Below are positions 8,948 through 18,597 of a stretch of DNA of 64,000 nt, piece by piece. The first letter of the stretch is position 1, and every line of letters begins with the position of its first letter. The stretch comes from Burkholderiales bacterium PBB3 (GTDB lineage: Bacteria; Pseudomonadota; Gammaproteobacteria; Burkholderiales; Burkholderiaceae_C). Made by a program: the position numbers and the translations under genes. The notes beneath the pieces were generated by a model. The model did no database searches and was not told where the DNA came from. It saw only the letters and a list, made by a program, of their open reading frames with translations. Where the stretch lies: contig NKIK01000008.1 in assembly GCA_002256115.1 (NCBI GenBank), positions 53,110 to 117,109 on the forward strand, given 5' to 3'.

Positions 8948-10708
8948 TTAAGCAGCTTCTGTCTCCAGCAACTCTGCACGCACCAGTCCCAAACGGTTCA
9001 CGCCGCTGATCAGCGCCTGGATGGACGCGGTCACGATATTGGTGTCCATGCCCACGCCAAAGCGCTCCCCGCCCTTCACGGCTTCGCCGTTGGCAGAAAC
9101 CAGTTCCAAGAAGGCGCAGGCCTGGGCCGCAGCGCCATCCGCGCTGCTTTGTGATCTCGCGGTATCGGTGCTGATGGTGGATCGCTCCTCAAAGCTGCGT
9201 ACCTGCACCTTCACACCCATGCCTTGCAGCGCGTGCACGGCAGCATCGATCGGGCCATTGCCTTCGCCGCTGAGCAGCATGGCCTGGCCGTTGACCTCCA
9301 CGCCGATGCGGATGCCCTGCACATGCTTACCGGCCTGGCCGGGGTGTTCAAACAGATGGTGCTCCACATAGCGCACTTGGGCCTCGGGGTTGTTCAGGTA
9401 GGTGGCATCAAACAGGTCCCAAATGTTTTGGGCCGTCATCTCGCCACCGTGGGTATCGGTGTAGTTTTGCACCTCGGCTGAGAATTCCACCTGCAGGCGG
9501 CGCGGCATCACCACACCAAACTCGGCTTCCATCAAATACGCCACGCCGCCCTTGCCGCTCTGGCTGTTGACGCGGATCACCGAGTCGTAGCTGCGGCCCA
9601 GGTCAGCCGGATCGATGGGCATATAAGGCACATTCCACAGACCGTCAGGACCAGCAGCAGTTTGTGCCGCAAAGCCTTTCTTGATGGCGTCCTGGTGCGA
9701 GCCGCTGAACGCGGTGAACACCAAGTCGCCCACATACGGATGGCGCGGATGTATGGGCAACTGGTTGCAGTGCTCCACGGTGCGGGCCACGGCGTTGATG
9801 TCCGAAAAATCCAGCCCCGGTGCCACACCCTGGGTGTACATATTGAGCGCCAGCGTGACGATGTCTACATTGCCGGTGCGCTCGCCATTGCCAAAGAGGC
9901 AGCCTTCCACACGGTCGGCTCCCGCCATGATGCCCAGCTCCGCCGCAGCCACGCCGCTACCGCGGTCGTTGTGCGGGTGCAGGCTCAAGACCACGCTGTC
10001 GCGGCGCGCCAAATTGCGGTGCATCCACTCGATCTGGTCGGCGTAAATATTGGGCGTGGAAACCTCCACGGTGGCGGGCAGGTTCAAGATGACTTTGTTG
10101 GCAGGCGTAGCGCCCCACTCGGCCGTGATGGCGTCACACACTTCACACGCAAACTCCAACTCGGTGCTAGTGAACACCTCGGGGCTGTATTGCAAGATCC
10201 ATTCGGTTTCCGGCTGCTGGGCGGTGAGCCGCTTGATGGTGCGCACTGCAGACACGGCCAGCTCTTTCACCTCGTCCTTGCTCATGCCAAACACCACTTC
10301 GCGGAATACTGGCGCGGTCGCGTTGTAGACGTGGACGATGGCGCGGCGGGCACCGCGCAGCGATTCAATCGTGCGTTCGATCAACGGATCGCGCGACTGG
10401 GTCAATGCTTCAATAGTCACGTCCTCGGGCACATGGCCGCCTTCGATCAGCAGGCGCACAAAGTCAAAGTCGGTTTGCGAGGCGCTGGGAAAGCCCACCT
10501 CAATTTCCTTGAACCCCACCTGGCACAGCGTGCGGAACATGCGCATCTTGCGCTCAGCGTTCATAGGCTCAAACAAAGACTGGTTGCCGTCGCGCAGGTC
10601 CGTGCTCATCCAGATCGGGGCCGCGGTGATGGTGCGGCTGGGCCATTGGCGGTCTGGCAGGTTGACGGGTGGGAAGGCGCGGTATTTGGTGGCGGGGTGG
10701 GTCAGCAT
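8948..10708 (-). CDS. leuA: 2-isopropylmalate synthase
   Basis: A 586-residue enzyme that condenses acetyl-CoA with 2-oxoisovalerate, the committed step of leucine synthesis. Seen: [11 protein letters not shown] of the DRE-TIM metallolyase fold near the N-terminus, the metal-binding LHPHNDRG, and a long C-terminal regulatory domain that normally gives leucine feedback. The length and the [14 protein letters not shown] start put it in the long, class II LeuA group. ATG 10708 is chosen because GAGGAG lies eight bases upstream; the open frame extends 20 codons further without family similarity. It stands alone, away from leuBCD. The 242-base gap to grxD is AT-rich and is the likely site of divergent promoters; I see no leader peptide or riboswitch. 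Confidence 0.96.
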   Translation of the reverse strand: MLTHPATKYRAFPPVNLPDRQWPSRTITAAPIWMSTDLRDGNQSLFEPMNAERKMRMFRTLCQVGFKEIEVGFPSASQTDFDFVRLLIEGGHVPEDVTIEALTQSRDPLIERTIESLRGARRAIVHVYNATAPVFREVVFGMSKDEVKELAVSAVRTIKRLTAQQPETEWILQYSPEVFTSTELEFACEVCDAITAEWGATPANKVILNLPATVEVSTPNIYADQIEWMHRNLARRDSVVLSLHPHNDRGSGVAAAELGIMAGADRVEGCLFGNGERTGNVDIVTLALNMYTQGVAPGLDFSDINAVARTVEHCNQLPIHPRHPYVGDLVFTAFSGSHQDAIKKGFAAQTAAGPDGLWNVPYMPIDPADLGRSYDSVIRVNSQSGKGGVAYLMEAEFGVVMPRRLQVEFSAEVQNYTDTHGGEMTAQNIWDLFDATYLNNPEAQVRYVEHHLFEHPGQAGKHVQGIRIGVEVNGQAMLLSGEGNGPIDAAVHALQGMGVKVQVRSFEERSTISTDTARSQSSADGAAAQACAFLELVSANGEAVKGGERFGVGMDTNIVTASIQALISGVNRLGLVRAELLETEAA

Positions 10709-10950
10709 GGCAGAAATCTCCTCGGGGGCCGGTACAGGTCTAAGTAACTTGTATCGTAGGCTTACCAAGCCAGCAGAGGATTGCGAATACGTGCTCGCAT
10801 TGGTTTAAATTTAGCAAATACTGCTCATAATTTAAAAATTTAAAGCATTCCATGCCTTTAATGTCAAATACTAGGCAATAGCATCACTCGCCAGCAGGCG
10901 CAAATCCTTAGTGGGATAATCAGGTATTCGTTTTTTTCGGGAATCAAGAC

Positions 10951-11268
10951 ATGAGTGACGCACAACAACGCATCGACGAGCTGGTCAAGGGCAATGAAGT
11001 TTTGCTCTTCATGAAGGGCAACGCCAGCTTTCCCCAGTGCGGCTTTTCGGGCCGTGCCATCCAAATCCTGAAGGCTTGTGGCGTAGACCCCAAGGCCGTC
11101 AAAACCGTCAACGTGCTGGAAGACGACGGCATTCGCCAAGGCATCAAAGAATACAGCCAGTGGCCCACGATTCCCCAGCTCTACATCAAGGGCGAGTTCA
11201 TTGGCGGATCAGACATCATGATGGAAATGTACGAATCCGGCGAGCTGCAAAAAGTCATCTCGGGCTAA
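10951..11268 (+). CDS. grxD: Monothiol glutaredoxin (Grx4 type)
   Basis: A 105-residue CGFS-type glutaredoxin. The single active cysteine is C30 in FPQCGFSGRA; the TVNVLEDD and WPTIPQLYIKGEFIGG segments bind glutathione. Proteins of this class hold a glutathione-ligated [2Fe-2S] cluster and deliver it to acceptor proteins. The length and the MSDAQQRIDELV start are canonical. It usually follows prmC in related genomes; here leuA, vapBC and yjdM lie between. A palindromic repeat (family C) begins 12 bases after its stop. Confidence 0.96.
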   Translation: MSDAQQRIDELVKGNEVLLFMKGNASFPQCGFSGRAIQILKACGVDPKAVKTVNVLEDDGIRQGIKEYSQWPTIPQLYIKGEFIGGSDIMMEMYESGELQKVISG

Positions 11269-11280
11269 ATGCTGTGAGCC

Positions 11281-11359
11281 TGTGCGGCAGAGCGCTTTGC
11301 TCCGTGTCCCCCGCCCTGCGGGCTCCTCCTTTTACCTACGCAAAACGCTCTGCCGCACA
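11281..11359. repeat. Palindromic repeat family C, copy 1
   Basis: Perfect 14-base terminal inverted repeats: TGTGCGGCAGAGCG (11281-11294) and its complement (11346-11359). An inner hairpin, GCCCTGCGGGC, lies near the middle, followed by CTCCTCCTTTTACCT. It lies between two convergent genes and supplies the last codons and stop of the M48 peptidase gene. Confidence 0.85.
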
Positions 11360-12429
11360 GCCGCCCAGTCCAGCCCGATGGCTTGCCAGGGCCCTTTCAA
11401 ATCCGCTGCTGCCAACCGCAATTGCGCCGCCCGCTCCGCAGACGCGGGGTGGGTGGACAACCAGGCGGGTAACTTCGCGCCCCCGTCCTTCTTGGCCAGC
11501 TTATCCATAAAAGTCACCATGCCAGCCGGGTTGATGCGCGCTGCGGCCAGACGCCGTAAGCCTTCCTGGTCCGCCTGCTCTTCCGCGCTGCGTGAGAATT
11601 TCATATCCAGCAAATCGGCTAGCACGCCCGACATCACCGCGCCACCCACGTCGCCCAAAAGCCAGGCCCCGGCCTGAACCCCCGCACTCTTCACCACGCC
11701 CTGCAGCCCATGGCGCAGTTCAGCATGGGCTACTTCATGCGCCAGCACTCCTGCTAACTCTTCGGGTGTGTCGGCGGCCAGCAACAGGCCAGAGAACACC
11801 AATACCACGCCACCCGGCGCTGCCAAGGCATTGGTATCGGGCCGGTCCACCACCAGCCAACGGTAGGTGTAGGCTGTGTTGGGGGTCAACTTTTCGCCCA
11901 AGCTGCGTATGGCGTCCACGGCAGGGCCGGTTTCGATGACTTTCATCTCTGCGCGGGTTTGCGCCAGCACCAAATCCCCCAATTTGGCCTCTTGGGCAGG
12001 CGGCACCCAGTCCACGAGCCAGGCAATGACCGCGTCGCTGCGTACTACCAGCGCAGTCAATGCCACCAAAGGAACGGCCAACACCAGGGCGACTACGACC
12101 AGAGCCCAGCGAAAGCGCCTCTGTACCCGGCTTTGGCCGCGCTGGGCTTGTGCCAACTCGGCTTGCAACGCGGCAGGAAGGCCCGCAAGAAAAGTGGCGC
12201 GCGCCGCACCGTCATCGACACCGAACACAAAGTCGCCATCGGCATCCGACCAGGTTAGGTTCAACTGCGTCGCATTAAACCCGCCTTCACGCAAGCGCAG
12301 CGGGGCCGTGGCTGAAATACTGCGCGTCGATGTTTGGCACACCAAGGTGTCGTGCAGCCAATGGGCAGTCACCGGCTCGCCGGTACCCGCCAAGCCTGGG
12401 CCAAACAAGCGGCCAGTGAAGGTGGACAT
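11332..12429 (-). CDS. M48-family zinc metalloprotease, membrane-anchored
   Basis: A 365-residue protein with a leading domain of about 100 residues, one membrane segment at about 107-130, and an M48 peptidase domain. The zinc site is the HEVAH motif (about residue 230) in LAGVLAHEVAHAELRHG, and SAEEQADQEG further on supplies the third ligand. Family members (HtpX/BepA-like) degrade misfolded membrane or envelope proteins; the exact target is unknown. Its ATG overlaps the stop of the AIM24-like gene by one base, so the two are probably co-translated. The last codons (QSVLRR) and the TAA lie inside a family C repeat, so the natural C-terminus may have been changed by that element. Confidence 0.9.
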   Translation of the reverse strand: MSTFTGRLFGPGLAGTGEPVTAHWLHDTLVCQTSTRSISATAPLRLREGGFNATQLNLTWSDADGDFVFGVDDGAARATFLAGLPAALQAELAQAQRGQSRVQRRFRWALVVVALVLAVPLVALTALVVRSDAVIAWLVDWVPPAQEAKLGDLVLAQTRAEMKVIETGPAVDAIRSLGEKLTPNTAYTYRWLVVDRPDTNALAAPGGVVLVFSGLLLAADTPEELAGVLAHEVAHAELRHGLQGVVKSAGVQAGAWLLGDVGGAVMSGVLADLLDMKFSRSAEEQADQEGLRRLAAARINPAGMVTFMDKLAKKDGGAKLPAWLSTHPASAERAAQLRLAAADLKGPWQAIGLDWAAVRQSVLRR

Positions 12430-13235
12430 CAGTCGTCGCTACCACCACCCAAAATACCGCCGAGCACTCCGGCCCCCAACAGAGAGCTTTGGTCTGCCGA
12501 GCGCCCACCCGCCGCCGGTGCCGACGCAATGATGCGATTGGCCAGGCGTGACATTGGCAGCGACTGCAACCACACCTTGCCCGGGCCGCGCAGCGTGGCA
12601 AAAAATAAGCCTTCGCCACCAAACAAGGCCGACTTGATCTTGCCGACAAACTGAATGTCAAAGTCCACACTAGGCTGGAAAGCGACAACACAGCCGGTGT
12701 CTACCCGAAGGGTCTCGCCCGGTGCCAGCGTGCGCTCCATCAGCGTGCCACCGGCATGCACAAAGGCCATGCCATCGCCTTCGAGCTTTTGCATGATGAA
12801 GCCCTCACCACCAAACAGGCCCACACCCAACTTCTTCTGAAAGGCAATGCCCAGAGACACGCCTTTGGCGGCGCACAAAAAAGAGTCTTTCTGGCAGATC
12901 AGCGTGCCGCCCAATTGGGACAAATCCACGGGCACAATTTTGCCGGGATAGGGGGCGGCAAAAGCGACGCGGCGTTTGCCAGAAGCTTCGTTATGAAAGA
13001 CCGTGGTGAACAAGCCTTCGCCGGTGATCAAGCGCTTGCCCGCGCCCATCAATTTGCCGAAGAAACCGCCCTGCTGCGCTGATCCATCGCCAAAGATGGT
13101 GTCCATCTGAATGCCGTCCTGCATGTACATCATGACGCCGGCCTCACCCACCGCGGCTTCACCAGGGTCCAGCTCCACCTCGACATACTGCATCTCGGAA
13201 CCAAAAATCTCGTAATCCACCACATCCATTGCCAT
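12429..13235 (-). CDS. AIM24/TIGR00266 family protein
   Basis: A 268-residue protein with the repeated, glycine-rich beta structure of the AIM24 family: [18 protein letters not shown] near the start, [35 protein letters not shown] and [16 protein letters not shown]. The C-terminus is a low-complexity tail rich in glycine. Family function in bacteria is unknown to me; some homologues are annotated only as TIGR00266. ATG 13235 has AGGAG six bases upstream; a second ATG two codons on is possible. It is the first gene of a pair with the M48 protease. Confidence 0.88.
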   Translation of the reverse strand: MAMDVVDYEIFGSEMQYVEVELDPGEAAVGEAGVMMYMQDGIQMDTIFGDGSAQQGGFFGKLMGAGKRLITGEGLFTTVFHNEASGKRRVAFAAPYPGKIVPVDLSQLGGTLICQKDSFLCAAKGVSLGIAFQKKLGVGLFGGEGFIMQKLEGDGMAFVHAGGTLMERTLAPGETLRVDTGCVVAFQPSVDFDIQFVGKIKSALFGGEGLFFATLRGPGKVWLQSLPMSRLANRIIASAPAAGGRSADQSSLLGAGVLGGILGGGSDD

Positions 13236-13319
13236 CGTTCACTCCTGTTTGATACGGGTTGCAAAGCAGGAAGTTTACGCAATCAGCATGACAAGGATGC
13301 CCAGAGCACGGCTTCTCTT

Positions 13320-13379
13320 GATTGCTACGAAATAGATAGCTGCTCCCGCACTATCCACGGGCTAGAACAGCGATTTTGC
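13320..13379 (+). repeat. Dispersed repeat family A, copy 3
   Basis: Core at 13336-13365, forward orientation, with the full ATAGCTGCTCCCGCACTATC and then CACGGGCTAGAACAGCGATTTT. It is the closest to the consensus and helps define the unit length. It lies between the TetR gene and the AIM24-like gene, directly after the TetR stop. Confidence 0.88.
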
Positions 13380-13381
13380 CC

Positions 13382-13993
13382 TTAAACGAGCCCAGCCAGG
13401 TAGGTTTGCAGGGTCTGCGCGCCCACCGCTTCCAGGTCAAAGGCCAAGGGGTCCAGCAGCCAGTTGTATTTGAGTCCGCCAATCAGCGCGAACAGGCCTA
13501 GCGTGGCATTGCGTAAGTTCAGGTCGGCGCGGATCTGCCCCTTGTCTTGCGCCAATTGCATCAGCCGGTGGGTGTCGTCGATGCATTCGTTGCGCCCTTC
13601 GATATGGCGCTCCCGCACGCTGAGCAGCTCGTCCACGTATTCCACTTTTTGGGTGGCAATCTCAAACACGCGGCGCACTTGCGGGTCGTTGGCAATCTGG
13701 TGCAAGGCAGACGCGGTGTTGTTGCGTATCTTGTCCAGCGGGCGCTCTTCATCTGCGGGGGTGATATCCGTCATCCGCGCCATCATGGGCAGGGTGACCC
13801 GCTCCATCATCGCGTGGAAGAGCTCGCCCTTGTTTTCAAAGTGCCAGTAGATGGCCCCACGGGTCAGGCCCGCGTCTTTGGCGATCTCTTGCAAGCTGGT
13901 GCGCGACACGCCGCGCAGGTGAAACACCCGCTCAGCGGCGTCCAATATCAGCTCGCGGGTGACCAACGCGTCTTCTTTGGTTTTGCGGGCCAT
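13382..13993 (-). CDS. TetR-family repressor of the RND efflux operon (AcrR/TtgR-like)
   Basis: A 203-residue regulator. The helix-turn-helix lies at about residues 25-60 (SLQEIAKDAGLTRGAIYWHF), and the C-terminal helical domain begins with the MMERV.LPMM pattern typical of AcrR/TtgR proteins. It is divergent from the efflux operon with about 165 bases between start codons, and the gap contains a palindrome resembling the known AcrR/TtgR operators. The expected role is repression of the pump genes and of itself, relieved when a toxic compound binds. The ligand is not predictable here. Confidence 0.93.
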   Translation of the reverse strand: MARKTKEDALVTRELILDAAERVFHLRGVSRTSLQEIAKDAGLTRGAIYWHFENKGELFHAMMERVTLPMMARMTDITPADEERPLDKIRNNTASALHQIANDPQVRRVFEIATQKVEYVDELLSVRERHIEGRNECIDDTHRLMQLAQDKGQIRADLNLRNATLGLFALIGGLKYNWLLDPLAFDLEAVGAQTLQTYLAGLV

Positions 13994-14023
13994 TTTTACG
14001 CGCCCTTCACTTTTTCATCCAAC

Positions 14024-14045
14024 ATACATTCATGCATGTATGTAT
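14024..14045. promoter_or_regulatory. Palindromic operator for the TetR/AcrR-like repressor
   Basis: A 22-base imperfect palindrome centred on CATGCATG, with arms of ATACATTC and GTATGTAT; only one symmetric pair of positions mismatches. It is 31 bases from the repressor start and 113 bases before the adaptor start, and it resembles the AcrR operator of enterobacteria. Confidence 0.8.
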
Positions 14046-14157
14046 ACTAACGCAACTTGCTGCATTTGCCAAACCCATTTGCCGAGGGTTTGCTCTAGAT
14101 CAAGCACGCAGCAACGCCTCTCGCACCGACACACTTTTTTGTAACAAAGGGATTCCT

Positions 14158-15429
14158 ATGTCTCCGTTCCGCCAGACCCTGGGCTTTTCACCCGCCAAAC
14201 ACCCCTTGGGCCGCTTTGCCCTGCTCGCAATTCCCGTTGCCGTTGCCCTGGTGGCTTGCGGTGCCAAAGACGGTGCCCCTGCGGGTGCCCCCGGCGCAGG
14301 TGGCCCACCACCCGCCACCGTGGGCGTGGTCACCATTGCGCCCCAAGCTGTGGCCTTGCAATCCGAGTTGCCCGGCCGCGTGAGCCCCGTGCGCGTGGCC
14401 CAGGTGCGCGCCCGTGTGAATGGCGTGGTGCTGCAGCGTTTGTTCAAAGAAGGCAGTGAAGTCAAAGCGGGCCAGGTGCTGTACCAAATCGACGCCGCCC
14501 CCTACAAAGCCACTTTTGAGAGCGCCCAAGCCAGTCTGGCCAAAGCCCAAGCCAACCTGGCCCAAGCCAGCGCCCAGGTAGACCGCTACAAACCACTGGT
14601 AGAAGCCAATGCCGTCAGCAAACAGGAATACACCACGCTGACGACCGCGCAAAAGCAAGCCGAAGCCGACGTAGCCACCGCCAAAGCGGCAGTAGCAAGC
14701 TCGCGAATCAACCTGGAATACGCCAGCGTCACCGCACCGATCTCGGGTCGCATTGGCCAGTCGCTGGTAACAGAAGGCGCGCTGGTGAGTGCGGCCGAAG
14801 CCACCCAGTTGGCCGTGATCCAGCAGACCGGAACCATGTACGTGAACTTCACCCAATCCACCACCGACGTGCTGCGCCTGCGCAAGGCCATCGCGGCCAA
14901 GCAAATGCGCACGTCGGGTGACGGCACCGTGGCTGTTCGTGTCGTGCTGGAAGACGGCACCGAGCTGCCGCGCCCCGGCAAGCTACTGTTTAGCGATCTA
15001 ACGGTAGACCCTTCGTCCGGCCAGATCACGCTGCGGGCTGAAGTGCCAAATACCGATGGTCTGCTGCTGCCTGGCCAATATGTGCGCGTGCGCCTGTCGC
15101 AAGCCGAATTGCCCGCTGGCGTGCTACTGCCCCAGCAAGCCGTGACCCGCACCAACCAGGGCGACACCGTGCTGGTGATTGGACCTGACAACAAACCTGT
15201 GCCGCGCCCCATCAAGGTCGGCAACTCCCAAAACAACCAATGGGTGGTGCTGGACGGCCTGAAGCCAGGTGAAAAAGTCATCGTGGACGGCTTCCAAAAA
15301 ATGATGGTGCCCGGCGCGCCGGTGAACCCGGTGCCGTGGACTGGTGGTGGCGCTGCAACTCCGGCTGCACCTGCAGCCCCTGCATCCGCTCCGGCCGCCC
15401 CCGCCGCCACCGCATCGGCCAGCAAATAA
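14158..15429 (+). CDS. acrA: RND efflux periplasmic adaptor lipoprotein
   Basis: A 423-residue membrane-fusion protein. A signal peptide ends at the lipobox LVAC near residue 36, so it should be lipid-anchored in the inner membrane facing the periplasm. Then come the biotinyl-lipoyl-like segments (PGRVSPVRVAQVRARVNG), an alpha hairpin (SAQASLAKAQANLAQASAQV), and beta-barrel parts with GQYVRVRL. The tail is an alanine/proline-rich low-complexity stretch. The frame is open upstream through the operator; ATG 14158 is chosen because it starts a proper signal peptide. It is the first gene of a three-gene operon and links the pump to the outer-membrane channel. Confidence 0.94.
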   Translation: MSPFRQTLGFSPAKHPLGRFALLAIPVAVALVACGAKDGAPAGAPGAGGPPPATVGVVTIAPQAVALQSELPGRVSPVRVAQVRARVNGVVLQRLFKEGSEVKAGQVLYQIDAAPYKATFESAQASLAKAQANLAQASAQVDRYKPLVEANAVSKQEYTTLTTAQKQAEADVATAKAAVASSRINLEYASVTAPISGRIGQSLVTEGALVSAAEATQLAVIQQTGTMYVNFTQSTTDVLRLRKAIAAKQMRTSGDGTVAVRVVLEDGTELPRPGKLLFSDLTVDPSSGQITLRAEVPNTDGLLLPGQYVRVRLSQAELPAGVLLPQQAVTRTNQGDTVLVIGPDNKPVPRPIKVGNSQNNQWVVLDGLKPGEKVIVDGFQKMMVPGAPVNPVPWTGGGAATPAAPAAPASAPAAPAATASASK

Positions 15430-15441
15430 GAGACTCTCAAC

Positions 15442-18400
15442 ATGGCTCAGTTCTTTATTAACCGCCCCATCTTTGCGTGGGTGATTGCGCTGTTCATCCT
15501 CGTGATGGGCGGCGTATCCGTTACGCAATTACCCGTCGCACAGTACCCCACGGTTGCGCCACCCTCTATCGTGATTTCTGCCGGTTACCCCGGCGCATCC
15601 GCGCAGACGTTGGAGGACAGCGTGCTCTCCGTCATTGAGCGCGAAATGAATGGCTCACCCGGCCTGATCTACATGGAATCCGTGGCCCAGGCCAACGGCA
15701 CGGGCACCATCACCATCAGCTTTGAGCCCGGCACCAATGCCGACTTGGCCCAGGTGGATGTGCAAAACCGCTTGTCACGCGCTTCACCGCGCCTGCCAGC
15801 GGCTGTGAACCAGGCCGGTGTGCGGGTCGACAAAGCGCGCTCCAACTTCTTGGTGTTCATCATGTTGTCGTCCGACAACCCGGACATCGACGTGGTGGGC
15901 CTGGGCGACTACGCCTCGCGCAATGTGTTGCCTGAAATCCAGCGCCTGCCCGGCATTGGCCAGGCGCAGTTGTTCGGTACCGAGCGCGCCATGCGCATTT
16001 GGATTGACCCGGCCAAGCTGACTGGCTTCAACCTGTCTGCCGCTGAGGTCAATGCCGCCATCCGCGCGCAAAATGCCCAGGTTTCGCCAGGTGCCATTGG
16101 TGATCTGCCCAATATCACCGGCCAATCGATTGCGGCCACCGTGGTGGTGGACGGTCAATTGAGCAACACCACCGAGTTTGGCAAAATCGTGCTGCGTGCG
16201 AATGCGGATGGCTCGGCCGTGCGCTTGAAAGACGTGGCCCGTATTGAGCTGGGCGCGCAGTCGTTTGCCACCGCAGCCCGACTGAATGGCAAGCCCGCAT
16301 CAGGCATTGGTGTTCAGTTGGCTCCTAGCGGTAACGCGCTGGCCGCAGCCAAGGCCGTGCGCGAGCGCATGGAGCAATTGCAGCCCTATTTCCCCAAGGG
16401 CGTGAAGTGGACCATTCCTTACGACAGCTCGCGCTTCGTGAAGATTTCCATCTCCCAAGTGGTCGAAACGCTGGTGGAAGCCGTAGTGCTGGTGTTCCTG
16501 GTGATGTTCTTGTTCTTGCAGAACTTCCGCTACACCATCATTCCCACCATCGTGGTACCGGTGGCGCTGATGGGTACCTTCGGCACCTTGCTGGCCTTGG
16601 GCTTTTCCATCAACGTGCTCACCATGTTCGGCATGGTGTTGGTGATCGGTATCGTGGTCGATGACGCGATTGTGGTCGTTGAAAACGTCGAACGCATCAT
16701 GAGCGAAGAAGGCCTGTCGCCGCTGGACGCCACACGCAAAGCCATGGGCCAAATCTCGGGCGCCATCGTCGGCGTGACTGTGGTGCTGATTGCGGTGTTT
16801 GTGCCCCTGGCCTTCTTTGCGGGCTCGGTCGGCAACATCTACCGCCAGTTTTCGGCGGTGATGGTCAGCTCGATTGCGTTCTCGGCCTTCCTGGCCTTGT
16901 CGCTCACACCCGCGCTGTGCGCCACCCTGCTCAAGCCCGTGGAAGCGGGTCACCACCATGCCAAGAGCGGCTTCTTCGGTTGGTTTAACCGTGGCTTTAC
17001 CAAAACGGCCAAGGGCTACGAGAGCACGGTCGCGCGCATCCTGAAACGTGCGGGCCGCTACCTGATCATCTACGTGGCCATCATTGCCGCCGTGGGCGTG
17101 ATGTATGTGCGTTTACCCACCTCGTTCTTGCCCGGTGAAGACCAGGGCACGATGCTGGTGAACGTGCAATTGCCACCCGGTGCGACGATTGAGCGTACCC
17201 AGCATGTCATGGAGCAAGTCGAAGCCTTCATCCTGAAGCAACCCGAAGTGCAAAGCATGGTGGGTATCTTGGGCTTCAGCTTCTCAGGTCAGGGCCAGAA
17301 TGCGGGTCTGGCGTTTGTGACGCTGAAAGATTGGTCCGAGCGGCCAGGTCCTGAGAACTCGGCCCAAGCTTTGGCAGGCCGTGCGTTTGGCGCGCTGATG
17401 GGCATCCGTGATGCGTTCATCTTCCCCTTGAGCCCGCCCCCTATTCCTGAGTTGGGCAATGCATCGGGCTTTACCTTCCGCCTGCAAGACCGTGGTGGCA
17501 AGGGCCACGACGCACTGATAGCGGCGCGCAACCAGTTGCTGGGCATGGCCTCCAAGAGCAAGGTGCTCACGCAAGTGCGCCCCGATGGTCTGGAAGATGC
17601 GCCCCAGCTGCAAATCGACATTGACCGCGACAAAGCCAGCGCTTTGAGTGTGAGCTTTGACTCGATCAACAGCACGATTTCTACCGCACTGGGTTCGACC
17701 TATATCAACGACTTCCCGAACCAGGGCCGCCTGCAGCGCGTGGTGGTGCAGGCCGATGCGCCAGCGCGTATGCAGCCAGAAGACATCTTGCGTTTGACCG
17801 CCTCCAACGCCCAAGGCAAGCCCGTGCCTCTGGCGGCCTTTGCCAGCACCCGCTGGATCAAGGGTGCGATGCAGACCATTCGCTACAACGGCTACCCCGC
17901 CGTGCGTATCGGTGGCTCTGCTGCACCGGGCTTCAGCTCTGGCGATGCGATGACGGAGATGGAAAATCTGGCCAAGCAGTTGCCCGAAGGCTTTGCCTTT
18001 GAGTGGACGGGCCAGTCCCGCGAAGAAAAACTGGCGGGCTCGCAGGCCATGATCCTGTACGGCTTTGCGATTCTGGCGGTGTTCTTGTGCCTGGCTGCTT
18101 TGTATGAGAGCTGGACGATTCCGCTGGCCGTGATTCTGGTGGTGCCGGTGGGCGTGCTGGGTGTGCTGCTGGCCACCGTGCTGCGCGGCTACGCCAATGA
18201 CGTGTACTTCCAGGTGGGTCTGATCACCATCATCGGTTTATCTGCCAAAAACGCGATTCTGATCATTGAGTTTGCCAAAGACTTGCAAGCCCAAGGCAAG
18301 ACGGCGGTGGAAGCGGCCCTGGCTGCGGCGCACTTGCGCTTCCGTCCGATCTTGATGACCTCCATGGCGTTCATGCTGGGCGTGCTGCCACTCGCCATCT

Positions 18401-18597
18401 CCAGCGGTGCTGGCTCTGCCAGCCAACGCGCCATCGGTACCGGTGTGATCGGCGGCAGCTTGGTCGGCACGGTGTTGGCCGTCTTCTTTGTGCCCATCTT
18501 CTTTGTATTGGTACGCACCACCTTCAAGGGCAGCAAGCGCCAGCAAGCGTTTGACGCCGAACACTCCCACCAGCACGGAGACAACAACCATGCGTAA
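15442..18597 (+). CDS. acrB: RND multidrug efflux pump, HAE1 family
   Basis: A 1051-residue inner-membrane proton/drug antiporter. It starts MAQFFINRPIFAWVIALFI, the typical HAE1 opening, and has two sets of six membrane helices separated by large periplasmic loops. The proton-relay aspartates are present in GIVVDDAIVVVENV (about residues 405-408). FLPGEDQGTM and the second-half FQVGLITIIGLSAKNAIL are also characteristic. The histidine-rich C-terminal tail (HSHQHGDNNH) is short and probably not functional. It follows the adaptor by 12 bases and overlaps the channel gene by eight, so the three are one operon. Substrate range cannot be read from sequence. Confidence 0.96.
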   Translation: MAQFFINRPIFAWVIALFILVMGGVSVTQLPVAQYPTVAPPSIVISAGYPGASAQTLEDSVLSVIEREMNGSPGLIYMESVAQANGTGTITISFEPGTNADLAQVDVQNRLSRASPRLPAAVNQAGVRVDKARSNFLVFIMLSSDNPDIDVVGLGDYASRNVLPEIQRLPGIGQAQLFGTERAMRIWIDPAKLTGFNLSAAEVNAAIRAQNAQVSPGAIGDLPNITGQSIAATVVVDGQLSNTTEFGKIVLRANADGSAVRLKDVARIELGAQSFATAARLNGKPASGIGVQLAPSGNALAAAKAVRERMEQLQPYFPKGVKWTIPYDSSRFVKISISQVVETLVEAVVLVFLVMFLFLQNFRYTIIPTIVVPVALMGTFGTLLALGFSINVLTMFGMVLVIGIVVDDAIVVVENVERIMSEEGLSPLDATRKAMGQISGAIVGVTVVLIAVFVPLAFFAGSVGNIYRQFSAVMVSSIAFSAFLALSLTPALCATLLKPVEAGHHHAKSGFFGWFNRGFTKTAKGYESTVARILKRAGRYLIIYVAIIAAVGVMYVRLPTSFLPGEDQGTMLVNVQLPPGATIERTQHVMEQVEAFILKQPEVQSMVGILGFSFSGQGQNAGLAFVTLKDWSERPGPENSAQALAGRAFGALMGIRDAFIFPLSPPPIPELGNASGFTFRLQDRGGKGHDALIAARNQLLGMASKSKVLTQVRPDGLEDAPQLQIDIDRDKASALSVSFDSINSTISTALGSTYINDFPNQGRLQRVVVQADAPARMQPEDILRLTASNAQGKPVPLAAFASTRWIKGAMQTIRYNGYPAVRIGGSAAPGFSSGDAMTEMENLAKQLPEGFAFEWTGQSREEKLAGSQAMILYGFAILAVFLCLAALYESWTIPLAVILVVPVGVLGVLLATVLRGYANDVYFQVGLITIIGLSAKNAILIIEFAKDLQAQGKTAVEAALAAAHLRFRPILMTSMAFMLGVLPLAISSGAGSASQRAIGTGVIGGSLVGTVLAVFFVPIFFVLVRTTFKGSKRQQAFDAEHSHQHGDNNHA

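Noticed and set aside
9662..10747. 361-codon open frame antisense to leuA
   Set aside because: It is the mirror of a long, well-conserved gene in GC-rich DNA, has no motifs and a histidine/glycine-rich composition typical of shadow frames.
10769..10935. AT-rich region between leuA and grxD as a leader or riboswitch
   Set aside because: No leader peptide with leucine codons, no T-box and no known riboswitch pattern could be seen; only a likely promoter region.
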